64,000 nucleotides of DNA from Pseudomonas lactis (GCF_001439845.1 NZ_JYLO01000001.1:606500-670499); one strand, 5' to 3'; positions 35,201 through 44,690 are shown, counted from the stretch's first letter. The notes: generated by a model not told the origin, from the letters alone. Numbers and translations are program-made.

Positions 35201-36997
35201 CTATTTGCCGGTCAGTCCGTTCAACAAACCGCCCAGACCGCCGGTGGCCGTGGTGCCGCCCGTGGTTGTCGCAGTGCCTGTTGCTGTGGTGGTAGTGCCG
35301 ATATTCAGGCCACCGAGCAAACCTCCGCTGGTGCCGCCAGTGGTGCCGCCGGTTACCAGGCCACCCACCGAGGCGACGGTGCCGCCGACTGCTGTGACGG
35401 TGGTGCCTACCGCGTTGGTGATCGGGTTGGCATTGGCTGCTGTCAGGTTGGTGCCCAAGCTGCTGACTGCGCCGCCGACTTGAGTCACCAGGCCATCGAC
35501 CGGGGTACCGATACCGGTGGTGGTACCTACGTTCTGCGTCAGCGTAGTGACGCCGGTGGTCACAGGGTTCAAGGCTGCGCCGACAGCGGTGGATACAGTG
35601 GCGAGCGGTGCGGTGGCGCCAGTGTTGGCGACACCCGTGCCACCGAGAACGGTACCCACCGATGCAATGGTGCCGCCCAATGCGCCGCCGGTTACACCGG
35701 CTGCACTGACCGTGCCGTTGGTGCTGCCGGCATTCAAACCGGTGCCTACGTTGGCTACCACGCCGCCGATCAGCTCGGGTAGGCCGGCAGCTGCGGTACC
35801 GCCGGTTGGCGCGACATAACCGCCGGACGTATCGAGCGCACCACCGACGCCAGTCAGCACGCCGCCAACGACATTGGTCACAGGATTGCTTGCACCACCC
35901 GCGGTAGTGACTTGAGTGCCCAGGCTCGCGACGGTGGTGCCAACTTTATCCAGCACACCACTGACTGGCGTGCCCAGGCCGGTTGCCGTGCCGAGGTTGC
36001 CGGTGGTGTTTTCCACCAGCGACACTACAGGCACCAACACTTGGCCGCCCAGGGTGTTGGTCAATGAACCCAGCGGGCCGGTGGTGCTGGCTGTGCTGAG
36101 GGTATCGCCGAGCATGGTCACGGCGGTACCGACTTTATCCACGACGCCACCTACTGCCGTGCCTACACCGCCTGTGAGGCCGCCCACGACAGGGACACCG
36201 CCGAGGGTTGTCGACAACGATTGGCCGGTAGTCGACAGGCCGTCGCCCAAGTCAGCGACGCCGCCGCCGACACCAGCAACCGTAATGCCCAGCGAGTTGC
36301 TGTTAGTCCCCAAAGAACCCAAGCCTGCTGTGACGCCGGTGCCGACGGTGGTGACCGCGGTGCCGACCGAGGTGACCAGGCCGCCTGCTGTGGTGCCGAC
36401 GATTGGAACAGGGGTCAGGGCGCCTCCGAGATCACCCACTGCTGCGCCTACATTGCCTACGGTGGTGCCGAGGGTGCCGGCGATCTGCCCAGTGATCAGC
36501 GGGGTAGTGGTCGAACCTGTTCCGCCACCAGTCCCGCCAGTGCCACCGCCGGTTCCGCCCGTGCCGCCGCCGGTCCCGCCCGTGCCACCGCCGGTCCCGC
36601 CCGTGCCGCCGCCGGTCCCGCCCGTGCCACCGCCGGTCCCGCCAGTGCCACCGCCGGTTCCGCCCGTGCCACCGCCAGTGCCGCCGTCCGTTCCGCCAGT
36701 GCCACCGTCAGTGCCGCCAGTGCCGCCACCAGTCCCGCCTGTGCCGCCGTCAGTGCCACCAGTGCCACCGCCGGTTCCGCCCGTGCCGCCGTCAGTGCCG
36801 CCAGTGCCACCACCAGTCCCACCCGTGCCGCCGCCCGTACCGCCATCACCGCTCCCGGCACCTGCACCCGCATCCGGCGATGACGCCGCCACGCTGGATT
36901 TATGCCCGCCACCACCGCTGCTGCAGCCGCCCAGGCTCATTGCCAGAACGAGGGCCAGCGCGGTACTTGCTTTCCAAAACACTACTTGAGTTTTCAT
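35201..36997 (-). CDS. Glycine-rich repeat surface lipoprotein (collagen-like type)
   Basis: The 598-aa protein begins with a lipoprotein signal ending M-S-L-G-G-C (Cys25) and a Gly/Ser/Asp linker. Then come about 15-16 copies of a 7-residue unit TGGGTGG or TDGGTGG (about residues 54-165). The last 430 residues are rich in Gly, Val, Thr and Ala, with a longer imperfect repeat such as GTAVGGVVDKVGTAVTMLG, GTPVSGVLDKVGTTVASLG and GTPVDGLVTQVGGAVSSLG. There are no aromatic-rich or catalytic motifs, so it is probably structural and exported. Similar proteins in Pseudomonas are annotated as collagen-like triple-helix repeat proteins. It lies just upstream of the TpsB gene on the same strand; a functional link is inferred. 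Confidence 0.82.
   Translation of the reverse strand: MKTQVVFWKASTALALVLAMSLGGCSSGGGGHKSSVAASSPDAGAGAGSGDGGTGGGTGGTGGGTGGTDGGTGGTGGGTGGTDGGTGGTGGGTGGTDGGTGGTDGGTGGGTGGTGGGTGGTGGGTGGTGGGTGGTGGGTGGTGGGTGGTGGGTGGTGGGTGSTTTPLITGQIAGTLGTTVGNVGAAVGDLGGALTPVPIVGTTAGGLVTSVGTAVTTVGTGVTAGLGSLGTNSNSLGITVAGVGGGVADLGDGLSTTGQSLSTTLGGVPVVGGLTGGVGTAVGGVVDKVGTAVTMLGDTLSTASTTGPLGSLTNTLGGQVLVPVVSLVENTTGNLGTATGLGTPVSGVLDKVGTTVASLGTQVTTAGGASNPVTNVVGGVLTGVGGALDTSGGYVAPTGGTAAAGLPELIGGVVANVGTGLNAGSTNGTVSAAGVTGGALGGTIASVGTVLGGTGVANTGATAPLATVSTAVGAALNPVTTGVTTLTQNVGTTTGIGTPVDGLVTQVGGAVSSLGTNLTAANANPITNAVGTTVTAVGGTVASVGGLVTGGTTGGTSGGLLGGLNIGTTTTATGTATTTGGTTATGGLGGLLNGLTGK
36519..36845 (-). repeat. 21-bp coding minisatellite
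   Basis: About 15-16 tandem 21-bp units, each encoding T-(G/D)-G-G-T-G-G, lie inside the lipoprotein gene. A single 4-codon unit breaks the phase once. Units are nearly identical but differ at synonymous positions and in the Gly/Asp codon. Unit number is a multiple of three bases, so gain or loss keeps the frame. Confidence 0.9.
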
Positions 36998-37298
36998 GAT
37001 TGAGTTCCTTGCACCTGGTACAACCTTGGTTGTTTCAAACCCTCGTTATTTCTTTGGATAACGATAGGTTTGTCCGTGTGGCTATCTCAGGCCAAGGCAC
37101 TCTTTCACGCAATGCTCAACTTGGTATTAACGATTTATATACACCCGGCCACAGTCGGCTTAATGACTAATACCAAAGGTGTAATGGATGGATGTTGCAG
37201 GATATTTAGATGATTAAAATCAAAGTGTTGTAAATAAAGGCGGACCTCGTAAGGTCCGCTATAACTTAGGGTGTATATATACAATTAATCAGAGTTTC
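36998..37298. promoter_or_regulatory. Upstream region of the repeat lipoprotein
   Basis: About 300 bp of AT-richer DNA hold the lipoprotein promoter (minus strand) and the 3' end of the dehydratase transcript. A 14-bp inverted repeat ACAACC-TT-GGTTGT lies at 37020-37033, about 22 bases upstream of the lipoprotein start codon. TATATACACCC (near 37135) and GGGTGTATATATAC (near 37269) are distant inverted relatives. No ORF is credible. Confidence 0.4.
37240..37259 (-). terminator. Probable terminator after the MaoC-type gene
   Basis: A 7-bp stem GCGGACC (37240-37246) / GGTCCGC (37253-37259) with a 6-base loop is followed on the minus strand by CTTTATTTAC. It lies about 40 bases beyond the stop of the dehydratase gene. 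The T-run is interrupted, so confidence is moderate. Confidence 0.6.
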
Positions 37299-38147
37299 TC
37301 ACGCAATCGGCTGCCACTTCCCCAGCATATGTTGTATATCCCCAGCGCCTTTGAGTTCCAACGCCCCGCTGGAACCGGCCACGCTGCTCATCAATATCAC
37401 TTCACTGGGCAGTCGCACCGGCTTCATGAACTCGACGTCGATTTCAATATTCGCGGCCGGCAGCTGTTCTGCCAGCGCCGCGAGGGTGTGCGCCTTGTTC
37501 CACAACCCGTGGGCGATGGCCTGGGGAAAACCGAACAGTTTGGCAGTAGGCGCACTGAGGTGGATGGGGTTGTAGTCACCGGACACTCGGGCGTAGCGGC
37601 GGCCTATGTCAGTGGGCGCTTTCCAGCGCGTCAGTTCGGTGAGCGTGCCCTGAGTCTGCAATCCGCTGTCCGCAGCTTCGCCTTCAAGCTTCACGCCCCG
37701 ACATAACATCTGGCTTTCGGCTTCCCACAGGAGCCCAAGGGCATCCTCTACAACGGTGACGATGTCAAAGGTGGCCCCCTTGGGATGGGGGCTGAGATTG
37801 CGTGCGTAAACGCCGACACTCACGTCACCCACTCCACCTAGAGGCCGATGAATACGGATGCGATTGCGCAGGTGGATCAACCCCAGCAGTGGAAACGGAA
37901 ACGTCTTGTCCGTCAGCAATTGCAGTTGCAGGCCGAACGCGAGGATATGCGGATAAGTCGCCGGCAGCATCGGGCTGTCAGCAAAACCGCACACCTTGCG
38001 GTACGCCGCAACGGCGCCGGGATTGACATTCATCCGGCAGCGCAACCCACGTTCGGGCAATGTGCTGCCGGTGATCTTGCGCTTGAGCGCCGCACGCCAG
38101 TACAGCGGCAGTAGAGACGGGGTGCTGTCCAACGTTTGCCATTGCAT
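37299..38147 (-). CDS. MaoC-family hot-dog enoyl-CoA/ACP dehydratase
   Basis: The 282-aa protein has a C-terminal MaoC hot-dog domain with the catalytic segment YARVSGDYNPIH (Asp and His of the hydratase motif) followed by AIAHGLWNKA. The N-terminal half is a second, degenerate hot-dog domain, as in double-hot-dog (R)-specific hydratases. It would hydrate trans-2-enoyl-CoA or -ACP to the (R)-3-hydroxy form, or the reverse. I choose ATG 38145-38147 (MQWQTLDS); the stop of the reductase gene lies two bases before it, so the two are an operon. With the FabG-like reductase and divergent thiolase it completes a small beta-oxidation or synthesis module. Confidence 0.85.
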   Translation of the reverse strand: MQWQTLDSTPSLLPLYWRAALKRKITGSTLPERGLRCRMNVNPGAVAAYRKVCGFADSPMLPATYPHILAFGLQLQLLTDKTFPFPLLGLIHLRNRIRIHRPLGGVGDVSVGVYARNLSPHPKGATFDIVTVVEDALGLLWEAESQMLCRGVKLEGEAADSGLQTQGTLTELTRWKAPTDIGRRYARVSGDYNPIHLSAPTAKLFGFPQAIAHGLWNKAHTLAALAEQLPAANIEIDVEFMKPVRLPSEVILMSSVAGSSGALELKGAGDIQHMLGKWQPIA

Positions 38148-38149
38148 GC

Positions 38150-39502
38150 TCACGCTCCCAGAAGACTTTGCCCACACACCCGCAGCGCCTGGCCGCTGAC
38201 CGCACCGGAACCCGGTTGGCTCAGCCAGGCGACGGCTTCGGCCACATCCTGAGGCAAGCCACCTTGGCCCAGGGAGCTCATGCGGCGCCCGGCCTCGCGC
38301 AGGGCGAAGGGGATATGCGCGGTCATTTGGGTTTCGATAAAGCCGGGCGCAACGGCGTTGATGCTGATCCCACGTTCCTTCAACAGCGGCGCCCAGGCTT
38401 GAGCCAGGCCGATCAGCCCGGCCTTGCTCGCGGCATAGTTGGTTTGCCCACGATTGCCGGCGATGCCACTGATGGAGGCCAGCAACACTACCCGTGCGTT
38501 GTTTTGCAGGGTGCCGCTGTCGAGCAGGGCCTTGGTCAGCAGTTGCGGTGCCTTGAGGTTGACCGCCAGCACTGCGTCCCAGTATTCGGGCGTCATGTTG
38601 GCCAGGGTTTTGTCGCGGGTGATGCCGGCGTTGTGCACCAGGATGTCGAGCCCGTCTGGCAGGTGTTCAGCCAGTTGGCGGGCGGCGTCTTCGGCGCAGA
38701 TATCCAGCACCACCGTGCGCGCATTCAGGCGTGCGGCCAGGGCTTCGAGGTCAGCCTTGGCCTGGGGCACATCGAGCAGAATGACCTCGGCGCCGTCGCG
38801 GGCCAGGGTTTCGGCGATGGAGGCACCGATGCCTCGAGCGGCGCCGGTAACCAATGCCTTGCGCCCGGCCAGCGGGCGCGTCCAGTCTTGCACCGGGGTA
38901 TCGCAAGCTGCCAGGCGAATGACCTGGCCCGAGATGTAAGCGCTCTTGGGCGAGAGGAAAAACCGCAGCGCGCCTTCCAACTGGTCTTCAGCGCCGTCGC
39001 CCACGTAGAGCAACTGCAGCACGCCACCGCTGCGCAGCTCCTTGGCCAGGGAACGGCTGAACCCTTCCAGGGCGCGCTGGGCGCTGGCGGCGAACGGATC
39101 GCTGAGGCTTTCCGGCGCCCGGCCAAGGATCACCAAGTGGGCACTGTGGTCGAGGTTTTTAAGCAGTGGTTGGAAGAATTCGCGCAGCTGCTTGAGCTGG
39201 TCGGCTTGCTGCAAACTGCTGGCGTCGAACACCACCGCCTTGAGCTTGGGGCCGTGCCCTGGAATCCACGCGGGCGCTGTCGAGGCTTCGGCGCCGTAGC
39301 TGTAGACGGCGTCGGTGAGTCGGTTGGCAAACGCCAGCACCTGGGTCGCCAGTGCGCCACCGCCCAGCAGCAGTGCGCCTTCGACCGGGCGCAGGCGTCC
39401 GGCTTGCCAGCGTTCCAGGCGTACCGGTGACGGCAGGCCAATGGCGGCGACCAGGCGATGGCCGAGGCTTGAGTTGGCGAAGTCGATATAACGGTCAGAC
39501 AT
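38150..39502 (-). CDS. FabG-like 3-oxoacyl reductase with an N-terminal extension
   Basis: The 450-aa protein has about 205 N-terminal residues without a clear nucleotide motif, followed by a complete short-chain dehydrogenase. The SDR part has TGAARGIGASIAE (NAD(P) binding), NAG (in LVHNAGITRDKT), the catalytic Ser (LLASISG) and Y-A-A-S-K. This layout is that of the high-molecular-weight FabG (FabG4 type), which reduces 3-oxoacyl-CoA/ACP. The substrate is unknown. It precedes the MaoC gene by two bases and is divergent from the thiolase gene. Confidence 0.9.
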   Translation of the reverse strand: MSDRYIDFANSSLGHRLVAAIGLPSPVRLERWQAGRLRPVEGALLLGGGALATQVLAFANRLTDAVYSYGAEASTAPAWIPGHGPKLKAVVFDASSLQQADQLKQLREFFQPLLKNLDHSAHLVILGRAPESLSDPFAASAQRALEGFSRSLAKELRSGGVLQLLYVGDGAEDQLEGALRFFLSPKSAYISGQVIRLAACDTPVQDWTRPLAGRKALVTGAARGIGASIAETLARDGAEVILLDVPQAKADLEALAARLNARTVVLDICAEDAARQLAEHLPDGLDILVHNAGITRDKTLANMTPEYWDAVLAVNLKAPQLLTKALLDSGTLQNNARVVLLASISGIAGNRGQTNYAASKAGLIGLAQAWAPLLKERGISINAVAPGFIETQMTAHIPFALREAGRRMSSLGQGGLPQDVAEAVAWLSQPGSGAVSGQALRVCGQSLLGA

Positions 39503-39615
39503 GGAACGCTCTCCGAAGGCTGGGGTTCAAAGGTTGACCACCCTGGGGTGGCAGTCGTTCGATTGAGCCTAGGCTAGGCTTGATGATTCCACCCACTACC
39601 ACAAGGGAGCTTTCC
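39503..39615. promoter_or_regulatory. Divergent reductase / thiolase promoter region
   Basis: The 113-bp gap holds promoters for both directions. It contains the palindrome AGCCTAGGCT (39566-39575) overlapping a repeated GCCTAGGC word, a possible operator for a local regulator. AAGGGA at 39602 is the thiolase ribosome binding site. Confidence 0.4.
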
Positions 39616-40893
39616 ATGACTCAATTGCGCCGTGTAGCGATCATTGGCGGTAACCGCATTCCTTTCGCCCGTTCCAATGGCCCCTACGCCACGGCGAGTA
39701 ACCAGGCGATGCTGACCGCCGCGCTGGAGGGCCTGATCGAGCGCTACAACCTGCACGGCCTGCGCATGGGCGAGGTGGCCGCCGGCGCGGTGCTCAAGCA
39801 TTCCCGTGATTTCAACCTGACGCGTGAATGCGTGCTCGGCTCGCGCCTGTCACCGCAAACCCCTGCGTACGACATCCAGCAAGCCTGCGGCACGGGGCTT
39901 GAGGCGGCGCTGCTGGTGGCCAATAAAATTGCCCTGGGCCAGATCGAATGCGGCATTGCCGGCGGGGTGGACACCACCTCGGACGCGCCGATTGGTGTGG
40001 ATGAAGGGCTGCGCAAGTTGCTGCTCAAAGCCAACCGCAGTAAATCCATGGCGGACAAATTAAAGGTTCTGTTACAACTTCGTCCCCAGCACCTCAAGCC
40101 GGAGCTGCCGCGCAACGGCGAACCGCGCACGGGTTTGTCCATGGGCCAGCACTGCGAGCTGATGGCCCAGACTTGGCAGATCCCCCGCGCCGAGCAGGAC
40201 CAACTGGCGTTGGAGAGCCATCAGAAGATGGCGGCGGCCTACGCCGAAGGCTGGCACAACGATTTGCTTACGCCCTTTCTCGGCCTCACCCGCGACAACA
40301 ACCTGCGCCCCGACCTGACCCTGGAAAAACTCGCCAGCCTCAAGCCGGCCTTCGAGCGCAGCGAAAAGGGCACGCTCACCGCGGGCAACTCCACACCGCT
40401 GACCGATGGTGCCTCTCTGGTGCTGCTGGGCAGCGAGGCGTGGGCCAAGGAGCGTGGGCTACCAATCCTGGCTTACCTGCGTGATGGCGAAGCAGCGGCG
40501 GTGGATTTTGTCCACGGCGCCGAGGGCCTGTTGATGGCGCCGGTTTATGCGGTGCCACGCTTGCTGGCGCGCAACGGCCTCACCTTGCAGGACTTTGATT
40601 ACTATGAAATCCACGAAGCCTTCGCCGCCCAAGTGCTGTGCACGCTCAAGGCTTGGGAAGACGCCGACTATTGCAAGACCCGCCTGTGCCTGGACGCACC
40701 GCTGGGGTCGATCGACCGCAGCCGGCTCAACGTCAAGGGCAGTTCCCTGGCGGCGGGCCATCCGTTTGCCGCCACCGGTGGGCGGATCGTCGCCAACTTG
40801 GCTAAATTGTTGGATGCGGCGGGCAAGGGCCGTGGGCTGATTTCCATTTGTGCCGCCGGTGGTCAAGGCGTGACGGCGATAATCGAACGCTGA
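39616..40893 (+). CDS. Acetyl-CoA C-acetyltransferase (thiolase, FadI-like)
   Basis: The 425-aa protein is a thiolase. It has the nucleophilic Cys91 in QQACGTGLEA, the catalytic His in YEIHEAFAAQ and the second Cys in ISICAAGGQG. It condenses or cleaves acyl-CoA with acetyl-CoA. The start is ATG 39616 (MTQLRRVAII), with AAGGGA upstream; the frame is open 12 codons further but without a ribosome binding site. It is divergent from the FabG-like and MaoC-type genes, and together they could convert acetyl-CoA units to 3-hydroxyacyl intermediates or degrade a fatty acid side chain. Confidence 0.92.
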   Translation: MTQLRRVAIIGGNRIPFARSNGPYATASNQAMLTAALEGLIERYNLHGLRMGEVAAGAVLKHSRDFNLTRECVLGSRLSPQTPAYDIQQACGTGLEAALLVANKIALGQIECGIAGGVDTTSDAPIGVDEGLRKLLLKANRSKSMADKLKVLLQLRPQHLKPELPRNGEPRTGLSMGQHCELMAQTWQIPRAEQDQLALESHQKMAAAYAEGWHNDLLTPFLGLTRDNNLRPDLTLEKLASLKPAFERSEKGTLTAGNSTPLTDGASLVLLGSEAWAKERGLPILAYLRDGEAAAVDFVHGAEGLLMAPVYAVPRLLARNGLTLQDFDYYEIHEAFAAQVLCTLKAWEDADYCKTRLCLDAPLGSIDRSRLNVKGSSLAAGHPFAATGGRIVANLAKLLDAAGKGRGLISICAAGGQGVTAIIER

Positions 40894-41027
40894 TTGCCGA
40901 TAAAATTGGCCCATTGAATGCATTCCCAAGGGGTCAGAGGTCAGTAGCCTCTCCCCCCGGCGAGCCGATTGCCGTATAACGAGTTCCACACGCGTGTTTG
41001 GTAATACAGGACCCACAATAAAAGCTG

Positions 41028-41927
41028 ATGAAGACTCCTAAACGCATTGAACCCCTGATCGAAGACGGTCTGGTCGACGAAGTGCTGCGCCCTCTGATGA
41101 GTGGTAAAGAAGCAGCTGTTTATGTGGTGCGCTGCGGCAATGAATTGCGTTGCGCCAAGGTTTACAAGGAGGCGAATAAACGAAGTTTTCGTCAGGCATC
41201 CGAATACCAGGAAGGCCGTAAGGTCCGTAACAGCCGCCAGGCGCGAGCCATGGCCAAGGGCTCCAAGTTCGGCAAGAAAGAAACCGAAGATGCCTGGCAG
41301 AACGCTGAAGTGGCGGCGCTGTTCCGCCTGGCCGGTGCGGGCGTTCGCGTGCCCAAGCCGTACGACTTTCTTGAAGGCGTGCTGTTGATGGAACTGGTGG
41401 CCGACGAATACGGCGATGCGGCGCCGCGTCTGAATGACGTCGTGCTGGACCCGGACCAGGCGCGCGAATACCACGCCTTCCTGATCTCCCAGATCGTGCT
41501 GATGCTGTGCACCGGCCTGGTGCACGGTGACCTGTCCGAGTTCAACGTACTGCTCACGCCTACGGGCCCGGTGATCATCGACCTGCCCCAGGCGGTGGAT
41601 GCGGCGGGCAACAACCACGCCTTCAACATGCTGGAGCGCGACGTCGGCAACATGGCTTCCTACTTCGGGCGTTTTGCCCCGGAGTTGAAGAAGACCAAGT
41701 ACGCCAAGGAAATGTGGGCGCTGTATGAAGCCGGCACCTTGCACCCGGCCAGTGTGTTGACCGGTGAGTTCGACGAACCGGAAGAACTGGCGGATGTGGG
41801 CGGTGTGATCCGCGAAATCGAAGCGGCGCGGCTGGACGAAGAGCGTCGCCAGGCGATTCGCGCAGCGGATGATGCGCCACCGAGCAAAGTACCGGACGAG
41901 CCACCGCCACCGCCTTGGATGCAGTAA
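41028..41927 (+). CDS. RIO-type serine protein kinase
   Basis: The 299-aa protein carries the RIO1-type kinase fold. It has the ATP-loop motif SGKEAAVYVV (residues 25-34), Lys44 in CAKVYK, the catalytic loop HGDLSEFN (about 165-172) and the metal-binding IIDLPQAVD. The linker EYQEGRKVRNSRQARAMAKGSKF is typical of the bacterial branch. The tail is Pro-rich (EPPPPPWMQ). RIO kinases in eukaryotes and archaea act in ribosome maturation; the bacterial role is not settled. The ribosome binding site is weak. Confidence 0.88.
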   Translation: MKTPKRIEPLIEDGLVDEVLRPLMSGKEAAVYVVRCGNELRCAKVYKEANKRSFRQASEYQEGRKVRNSRQARAMAKGSKFGKKETEDAWQNAEVAALFRLAGAGVRVPKPYDFLEGVLLMELVADEYGDAAPRLNDVVLDPDQAREYHAFLISQIVLMLCTGLVHGDLSEFNVLLTPTGPVIIDLPQAVDAAGNNHAFNMLERDVGNMASYFGRFAPELKKTKYAKEMWALYEAGTLHPASVLTGEFDEPEELADVGGVIREIEAARLDEERRQAIRAADDAPPSKVPDEPPPPPWMQ

Positions 41928-41941
41928 CTTACAACGGCGCT

Positions 41942-42048
41942 GATCGTTCCCACGCTCTGCGTGGGAATGCATCCCTGGACGCTCTGCGTCCTAAAGCGTG
42001 ACGCGGAGCGTCGAAAGCGGCATTCCCACGCGGAGCGTGGGAACGATC
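41942..42048. repeat. Palindromic repeat (GATCGTTCCCACGC family), RIO/cueR convergent gap
   Basis: The left arm GATCGTTCCCACGCTCTGCG and the right arm CGGAGCGTGGGAACGATC are inverted. The spacer holds GGACGCTCTGCGTCC and GTGACGCGGAGCGTC. It fills the gap between two convergent genes. Confidence 0.88.
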
Positions 42049-42061
42049 ATTGTGCTGTCTG

Positions 42062-42463
42062 TCAGGCGCAGCAGTTACCCGCTGCTAATTCCTTGAGGAT
42101 CGGGCAATCGGGCCGATGATCGCCCTGGCAGTGCTCCATCAGGTCCTGCAAGGTATCGCGCAGTTGCCCCAGCTCGCGAATCTTGTGATTGAGCTCGTCG
42201 ATGTGCTGGCGCGCCAAGGCTTTTACGTCGGCGCTGGCTCGCTGGCGGTCTTCCCACAGGGTCAGCAACTTGCCGACTTCTTCCAGTGAAAACCCCAGGT
42301 CCCGCGAGCGCTTGATGAACGTCAGGGTGTGCAGGTCATCGTGGCCGTACACGCGGTAGCCGCTGTCGGTGCGGTGGGCGGTTTTCAGCAGGCCAATGGA
42401 TTCGTAGTAGCGAATCATCTTCGCGCTTAGCCCGCTGGTGCGGGCGGCTTGGCCGATGTTCAT
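42062..42463 (-). CDS. cueR: CueR copper-responsive MerR-family regulator
   Basis: The 133-aa protein has a MerR winged helix at the N-terminus ([20 protein letters not shown]), a dimerisation coiled coil, and the Cu(I)-binding loop with C112 and C120 in [10 protein letters not shown], the same positions as E. coli CueR. A CC pair ends the protein (C131, C132). It activates copper efflux genes by distorting promoters with a 19-bp spacer; two such sites are in this window (44691-44721 and 45353-45383). Its start overlaps the stop of the ATPase gene by four bases (ATGA), so regulator and pump share a transcript. Confidence 0.93.
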   Translation of the reverse strand: MNIGQAARTSGLSAKMIRYYESIGLLKTAHRTDSGYRVYGHDDLHTLTFIKRSRDLGFSLEEVGKLLTLWEDRQRASADVKALARQHIDELNHKIRELGQLRDTLQDLMEHCQGDHRPDCPILKELAAGNCCA

Positions 42464-44661
42464 GGGCGTTGATCCTCCAAGTCCTTGGGTTTCCAGGTTT
42501 TCAACAACAGGGCGTTACTCACCACGCTGACGCTGGATAAGGCCATGGCGGCGCCAGCCAGTACCGGGTTGAGCAGGCCGAAGGCGGCCAGGGGAATGCC
42601 GATCAAGTTATACACAAAGGCCCAGAACAGATTCTGTCGAATTTTCGCGTAGGTCTTGCGGCTGATCTCCAGGGCGGCCGGCACCAGGCGCGGGTCGCCA
42701 CGCATCAAGGTAATGCCGGCGGCGTGCATGGCTACGTCGGTGCCGCCGCCCATGGCGATGCCGATATCGGCAGCGGCCAGGGCGGGCGCATCGTTGATAC
42801 CGTCGCCGACCATGGCCACCACGCCGGTTTTTTTCAGCTCGGCCACGGCAGCGGCTTTATAGGCAGGCAGTACTTCGGCATGCACATCGTCGATGCCCAA
42901 GGCCTCGGCCACCACCCGTGCGCTGCCGTGGTTATCGCCGGTGATCAAGTGGCTGCTGATGTGCTGCGCCTTGAGTTGCTGCACGGCCTGCAACGCGCCG
43001 GGCTTGAGCGTGTCGCCAAAGGCAAACAGCCCCAGCACGCGGGGTTGCGCGCCTTGCTCGATCAGCCAGGACAAGGTGCGGCCTTCGGCTTCCCATTCCT
43101 TGGCACGCGGGCCTAAATCGCCTGCGTCCAGGCCGGTCTCTTCCAGCAAGCGGCGATTGCCCAGCGCCAATGGACGACCGTCGAGCGTACCTGCAATGCC
43201 GCGCCCGGTCAGGGATTGGCTGGCGCTCACATCGGCCACGTCCAAGCCTCGTTCGCGGCAAGCATCCAGCACTGCCTTGGCCAGTGGGTGCTCACTGCCG
43301 CGTTGCAAGGCGCCGGCCTGTTGCAACAACAGGGCTTCGTTGCCATCCACGGCCGCCAAGTGGGCAATGTTGGGCGCGCCGGAGGTGAGGGTGCCGGTTT
43401 TGTCGAACACCACGGCGCTCACGGCATGGGCGCGCTCCAGGGCTTCGGCGTCCTTGATCAGGATGCCGTGGCGTGCGGCGACGCCGGTGCCAGCCATGAT
43501 CGCGGTCGGCGTGGCCAGGCCCAAGGCACAAGGGCAGGCGATCACCAATACGGCGACCGCATTGATGATGGCGGTTTCCAGGGAGGCACTGTACAGCCAC
43601 CAGCCCACCACGGTGATCAGCGCCAATACCAGCACGGCCGGCACGAACACCTGGCTGACTTTATCCACCAGTTTCTGGATCGGCGCCTTGGCGGCCTGGG
43701 CGTCTTCGACCAGGCGGATGATGCGCGCCAGCACGCTTTCCGCGCCCAAGGCCAGGGTGCGCACCAGCAAACGGCCTTCACCGTTGATGGCGCCACCGGT
43801 GACCGCGTCGCCGGGCTGTTTCGGCACTGGCAGGCTTTCGCCGCTGATCAGCGCCTCATCGGCATGGCTCTGGCCTTCTACCACCTCACCGTCCACCGGG
43901 AAGCGTTCGCCGGGTTTGACCAGCACCAGGTCACCGTGCTTCAAGGCACTGATGGCGACGTCTTCTTCGCGGCCGTCCTGCACGCGGATCGCCCGTTCCG
44001 GACGCAAGGCTTCAAGGGCGCGGATGGCGCTGGCGGTCTGGCGCTTGGCGCGGCTTTCCAGGTATTTGCCCAGCAGCACCAGGGCGATCACCACCGCCGA
44101 GGCTTCGAAGTACAGGTGCGGCGTCACGCCTGGGGCGGCGGTGAGCCATTCATAGATACTCAGGCCGTAGCCGGCGCTGGTGCCGATCGCCACCAGCAGG
44201 TCCATATTGCCGGCGCCGGCGCGCACGGCTTTCCAGGCGGCGACATAGAAGCGCGCACCCAGGATGAATTGCACTGGCGTGGCCAGGGCAAACTGTATCC
44301 AGGCGGGGAGCATCCAGTGCAGGCCGAAGGGTTCTACCAGCATCGGCAGCACCAAGGGCAACGCCAGCAGAATGCCCGCCACCAGCGACCAGCGCTCGCG
44401 GCGCAGACGCCGGGCCTGATCGGCGTCGGTGGCGGTTTCGCTTTGGGGCAGGGTGGCGGTGTAGCCGGCCTTGTCGACGGCGGCGATCAGCACGCTGGGG
44501 TCCATCTGGCCCTGTACTTCGATGTGCGCGCGTTCATTGGCCAGGTTGACGCTGACACGTTGCACGCCCGGCACCTTGCCCAGCGCGCGCTCGACCCGCC
44601 CGGCACAGCTGGCACAGGTCATGCCGCCGATGGGCAGGTCAAAGGTGGTGGATCCATTCAT
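42460..44661 (-). CDS. cueA: P1B-type Cu(I)-exporting ATPase (CueA/CopA)
   Basis: The 733-aa protein has one N-terminal metal-binding domain (GGMTCASC, Cys16 and Cys19), eight membrane segments, the transmembrane C376-P-C378, the phosphorylated Asp420 in [13 protein letters not shown] and the hinge GDGINDAP. It pumps Cu(I) from cytoplasm to periplasm. The start is ATG 44659-44661 ([10 protein letters not shown]) with GGAG upstream. It is transcribed from a CueR-type promoter and followed by cueR. All catalytic residues are intact. Confidence 0.96.
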   Translation of the reverse strand: MNGSTTFDLPIGGMTCASCAGRVERALGKVPGVQRVSVNLANERAHIEVQGQMDPSVLIAAVDKAGYTATLPQSETATDADQARRLRRERWSLVAGILLALPLVLPMLVEPFGLHWMLPAWIQFALATPVQFILGARFYVAAWKAVRAGAGNMDLLVAIGTSAGYGLSIYEWLTAAPGVTPHLYFEASAVVIALVLLGKYLESRAKRQTASAIRALEALRPERAIRVQDGREEDVAISALKHGDLVLVKPGERFPVDGEVVEGQSHADEALISGESLPVPKQPGDAVTGGAINGEGRLLVRTLALGAESVLARIIRLVEDAQAAKAPIQKLVDKVSQVFVPAVLVLALITVVGWWLYSASLETAIINAVAVLVIACPCALGLATPTAIMAGTGVAARHGILIKDAEALERAHAVSAVVFDKTGTLTSGAPNIAHLAAVDGNEALLLQQAGALQRGSEHPLAKAVLDACRERGLDVADVSASQSLTGRGIAGTLDGRPLALGNRRLLEETGLDAGDLGPRAKEWEAEGRTLSWLIEQGAQPRVLGLFAFGDTLKPGALQAVQQLKAQHISSHLITGDNHGSARVVAEALGIDDVHAEVLPAYKAAAVAELKKTGVVAMVGDGINDAPALAAADIGIAMGGGTDVAMHAAGITLMRGDPRLVPAALEISRKTYAKIRQNLFWAFVYNLIGIPLAAFGLLNPVLAGAAMALSSVSVVSNALLLKTWKPKDLEDQRP

Positions 44662-44690
44662 GGGGCAGTCCTCCAAGAGAAGTTGCCACT

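Noticed and set aside
36519..36845. CRISPR-like array
   Set aside because: Repeats are contiguous without unique spacers and stay in the lipoprotein reading frame, so this is a coding minisatellite.
32415..37180. Shared word GACTAATAC in the flp and repeat-lipoprotein upstream regions as a common PprB site
   Set aside because: A nine-base match between two 300-bp regions is expected by chance, and its orientation relative to the genes differs.
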